Assembly: GCF_902491705.1 (NCBI RefSeq)
Contig: NZ_CABUIW010000080.1
Location: 1 to 7,061, forward strand
DNA: 7,061 bases
Direction of reading: 5' to 3'
DNA from: an uncultured Lactobacillus sp.
GTDB taxonomy: Bacteria > Bacillota > Bacilli > Lactobacillales > Lactobacillaceae
Under the pieces are notes generated by a model, which did not search any database, had not been told where the DNA came from, and saw only the letters and a list, made by a program, of their open reading frames with translations. The first letter of the stretch is position 1. Each line of letters starts with the position of its first letter. Below are positions 6,248 to 7,061 of the stretch, piece after piece. Made by a program: the position numbers and the translations under genes.

Positions 6248-6970
6248 TTGCCTTCAGCTAAATATAAAGACATACAAGAACAACTATTAAATGATATTAA
6301 AAACGGGAAATATGCTGAAGGAGATCTAATTCCTAATGAAGTTGATTTAGCACAGGAATTCAATGTTAGTCGACCAACTATTAGGCATGCGATCCGCAAT
6401 TTAGTTGAAGCTGGTTATCTTGAACGCCGAAAAAAGCGTGGCACAATTGTTAAGCGCGTTAAACTTAAGCAGGAATTCACCCACGTGATTGAGAGCTATA
6501 ACGATGAAATTAAGCAAAATGGCCGTGTAGCAAAGACGCAAGTACTGATTTTCGAAAAAATCAAAGCTAATCGCGAAGTTCAAGAAGCACTAGATCTTGA
6601 AGAAAAAAGTGAAGTTTATAAGTTAGTGCGTTTACGCTTTGCAGAGAACACGCCAGTAGTTTTGGTTACTACCTTCTTGCCAGCCAAACAATTGCCTGAC
6701 TTTGAGCAACACGATTTCAATCATGAATCATTGTATGAAGTTCTAAAGAGCTACCATTTAGCTGTTACCCATGTTCAACGCAAATTAGAAGTAAAGCTTG
6801 CTGGTGAAACTAACAGTAATTTTCTTAATATCGAACGCACTGCCCCAGTCTTCTATTTCCATACAATTGGGAGCACCAGTGCAGGACAAAAAATTGAATA
6901 TTCAATCGCCACCTATCGCGGCGACAACAACTACTTTATGATCGACTTAGATCAAAATAATGAGAACTAA
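6248..6970 (+). CDS. GntR-family transcriptional regulator, HutC type (UTRA domain)
   Basis: A 240-aa DNA-binding regulator starting at TTG (6248), supported by AGAGGA at 6235-6240 with 7-nt spacing, the same arrangement as for deoC. Residues about 4-68 form the winged helix-turn-helix: KYKDIQEQLLNDI, then IPNEVDLAQEFNVSRPTIRHAI (recognition region) and a wing ending RGTIV. Residues about 90-235 match a UTRA effector-binding domain, with VYKLVRLRFAENTPV, the LYEVLKSYH stretch and the C-terminal EYSIATYRGDNNYFMI typical of the HutC/FarR subgroup. Such proteins usually respond to small phosphorylated sugars or other metabolites and often regulate their own operon. Position 21 bp after deoC suggests control of deoC expression, perhaps by a deoxyribose-derived effector (inference). 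Confidence 0.9.
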   Translation: MPSAKYKDIQEQLLNDIKNGKYAEGDLIPNEVDLAQEFNVSRPTIRHAIRNLVEAGYLERRKKRGTIVKRVKLKQEFTHVIESYNDEIKQNGRVAKTQVLIFEKIKANREVQEALDLEEKSEVYKLVRLRFAENTPVVLVTTFLPAKQLPDFEQHDFNHESLYEVLKSYHLAVTHVQRKLEVKLAGETNSNFLNIERTAPVFYFHTIGSTSAGQKIEYSIATYRGDNNYFMIDLDQNNEN

Positions 6971-7002
6971 AAAAATACCTTCTAAATCAATTCAATGAAG
7001 TG

Positions 7003-7035
7003 AGACCCAAAAGTTAGACACTTTTGGGTCTTTTA
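7003..7035 (+). terminator. Hairpin with T-tract after the GntR gene (terminator-like, probably part of the IS end)
   Basis: AGACCCAAAAG (7003-7013) pairs perfectly with CTTTTGGGTCT (7021-7031) over 11 bp around the 7-nt loop TTAGACA and is followed by TTTTATT. It would terminate deoC-gntR transcription arriving from the left. Because the left arm resembles an IS150-type terminal repeat, the hairpin may serve the IS by blocking read-in as much as the operon. No other terminator is seen between 6971 and 7002. Confidence 0.65.
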
Positions 7036-7037
7036 TT

Positions 7038-7061
7038 ATGACTAAATTTAATAAAGAACAA
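7038..7061 (+). CDS. Start of a probable IS transposase orfA (partial)
   Basis: ATG at 7038 opens a frame of eight codons, MTKFNKEQ, running off the window. The short Lys-rich start resembles helix-turn-helix OrfA proteins of IS3/IS150 elements. No good Shine-Dalgarno sequence precedes it: only GGG about 10 nt upstream, partly inside the hairpin. That would fit weak transposase translation. Too little is present to be sure. Confidence 0.4.

Larger units (their letters stand above)
7001..7061 (+). mobile_element. Probable left end of an IS3-family (IS150-like) insertion sequence, cut by the window edge
   Basis: From 7001 the sequence starts TGAGACCCAAAAGTTAGACA. TG-initiated ends containing a CCCAAAAGTTAGAC-like block are, from memory, typical of IS150-group elements in Firmicutes. 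An open frame beginning MTKFNKEQ follows 37 bp in, as expected for orfA. The right end and target duplication lie outside the window, so this rests on end similarity and position only. Confidence 0.5.

Noticed and set aside
6401..6583. Open frame of 60 codons on the minus strand within the GntR gene
   Set aside because: Antisense shadow of a well-supported coding region, with no independent start signals.

Overview
The window looks like chromosomal DNA from a low-GC Gram-positive, most likely a host-associated Lactobacillus in the strict sense (the delbrueckii/acidophilus/gasseri-johnsonii neighbourhood). The reasons are a YSIRK-type secretion signal on a protein that ends in a SLAP (lactobacillar S-layer-type) wall-binding region, AGAGGA/GGAGG ribosome binding sites, a CcpA-type cre site and strong AT bias. 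The species cannot be fixed from this sequence alone.

Layout: two transcription units diverge from an intergenic region at about 5292-5518. Leftward (minus strand) runs one very large gene (126-5291, 1721 aa) encoding a modular secreted protein: YSIRK-like signal, 72-aa tandem repeats, 17 BspA-like 26-residue leucine-rich repeats, a complete GH32 fructan-hydrolase-type catalytic module, a FIVAR-like helical segment, an 11-aa-repeat linker and two C-terminal SLAP repeats. It is followed by a strong hairpin terminator at the left edge. Rightward (plus strand) run deoC (deoxyribose-phosphate aldolase) and, 21 bp later, a HutC-type GntR regulator that starts at TTG. These two almost certainly form an operon from a near-consensus promoter (TTGACA-N16-TATTAT). 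After the regulator, at about 7001, the sequence changes to what looks like the left end of an IS3/IS150-type insertion sequence, with a hairpin and the first eight codons of a probable transposase that runs off the window.

How the parts may work together: the large protein would sit on the cell wall, display an adhesin-like LRR solenoid and cut extracellular beta-fructans (levan or inulin type). A near-perfect cre site just upstream of its ribosome binding site suggests glucose repression. DeoC feeds deoxyribose 5-phosphate into acetaldehyde and glyceraldehyde 3-phosphate, and the adjacent GntR protein probably controls that unit through TTATGT-type repeats around its promoter. A metabolic link between the two units is not evident; they share only the divergent control region.

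Most noteworthy: the fusion of a BspA-like LRR array to a GH32 enzyme with intact catalytic acids but atypical flanking motifs (WSND, RDA), anchored by SLAP rather than LPXTG, plus the Trp and Cys ladders and the 105-aa super-repeat inside the LRR array.
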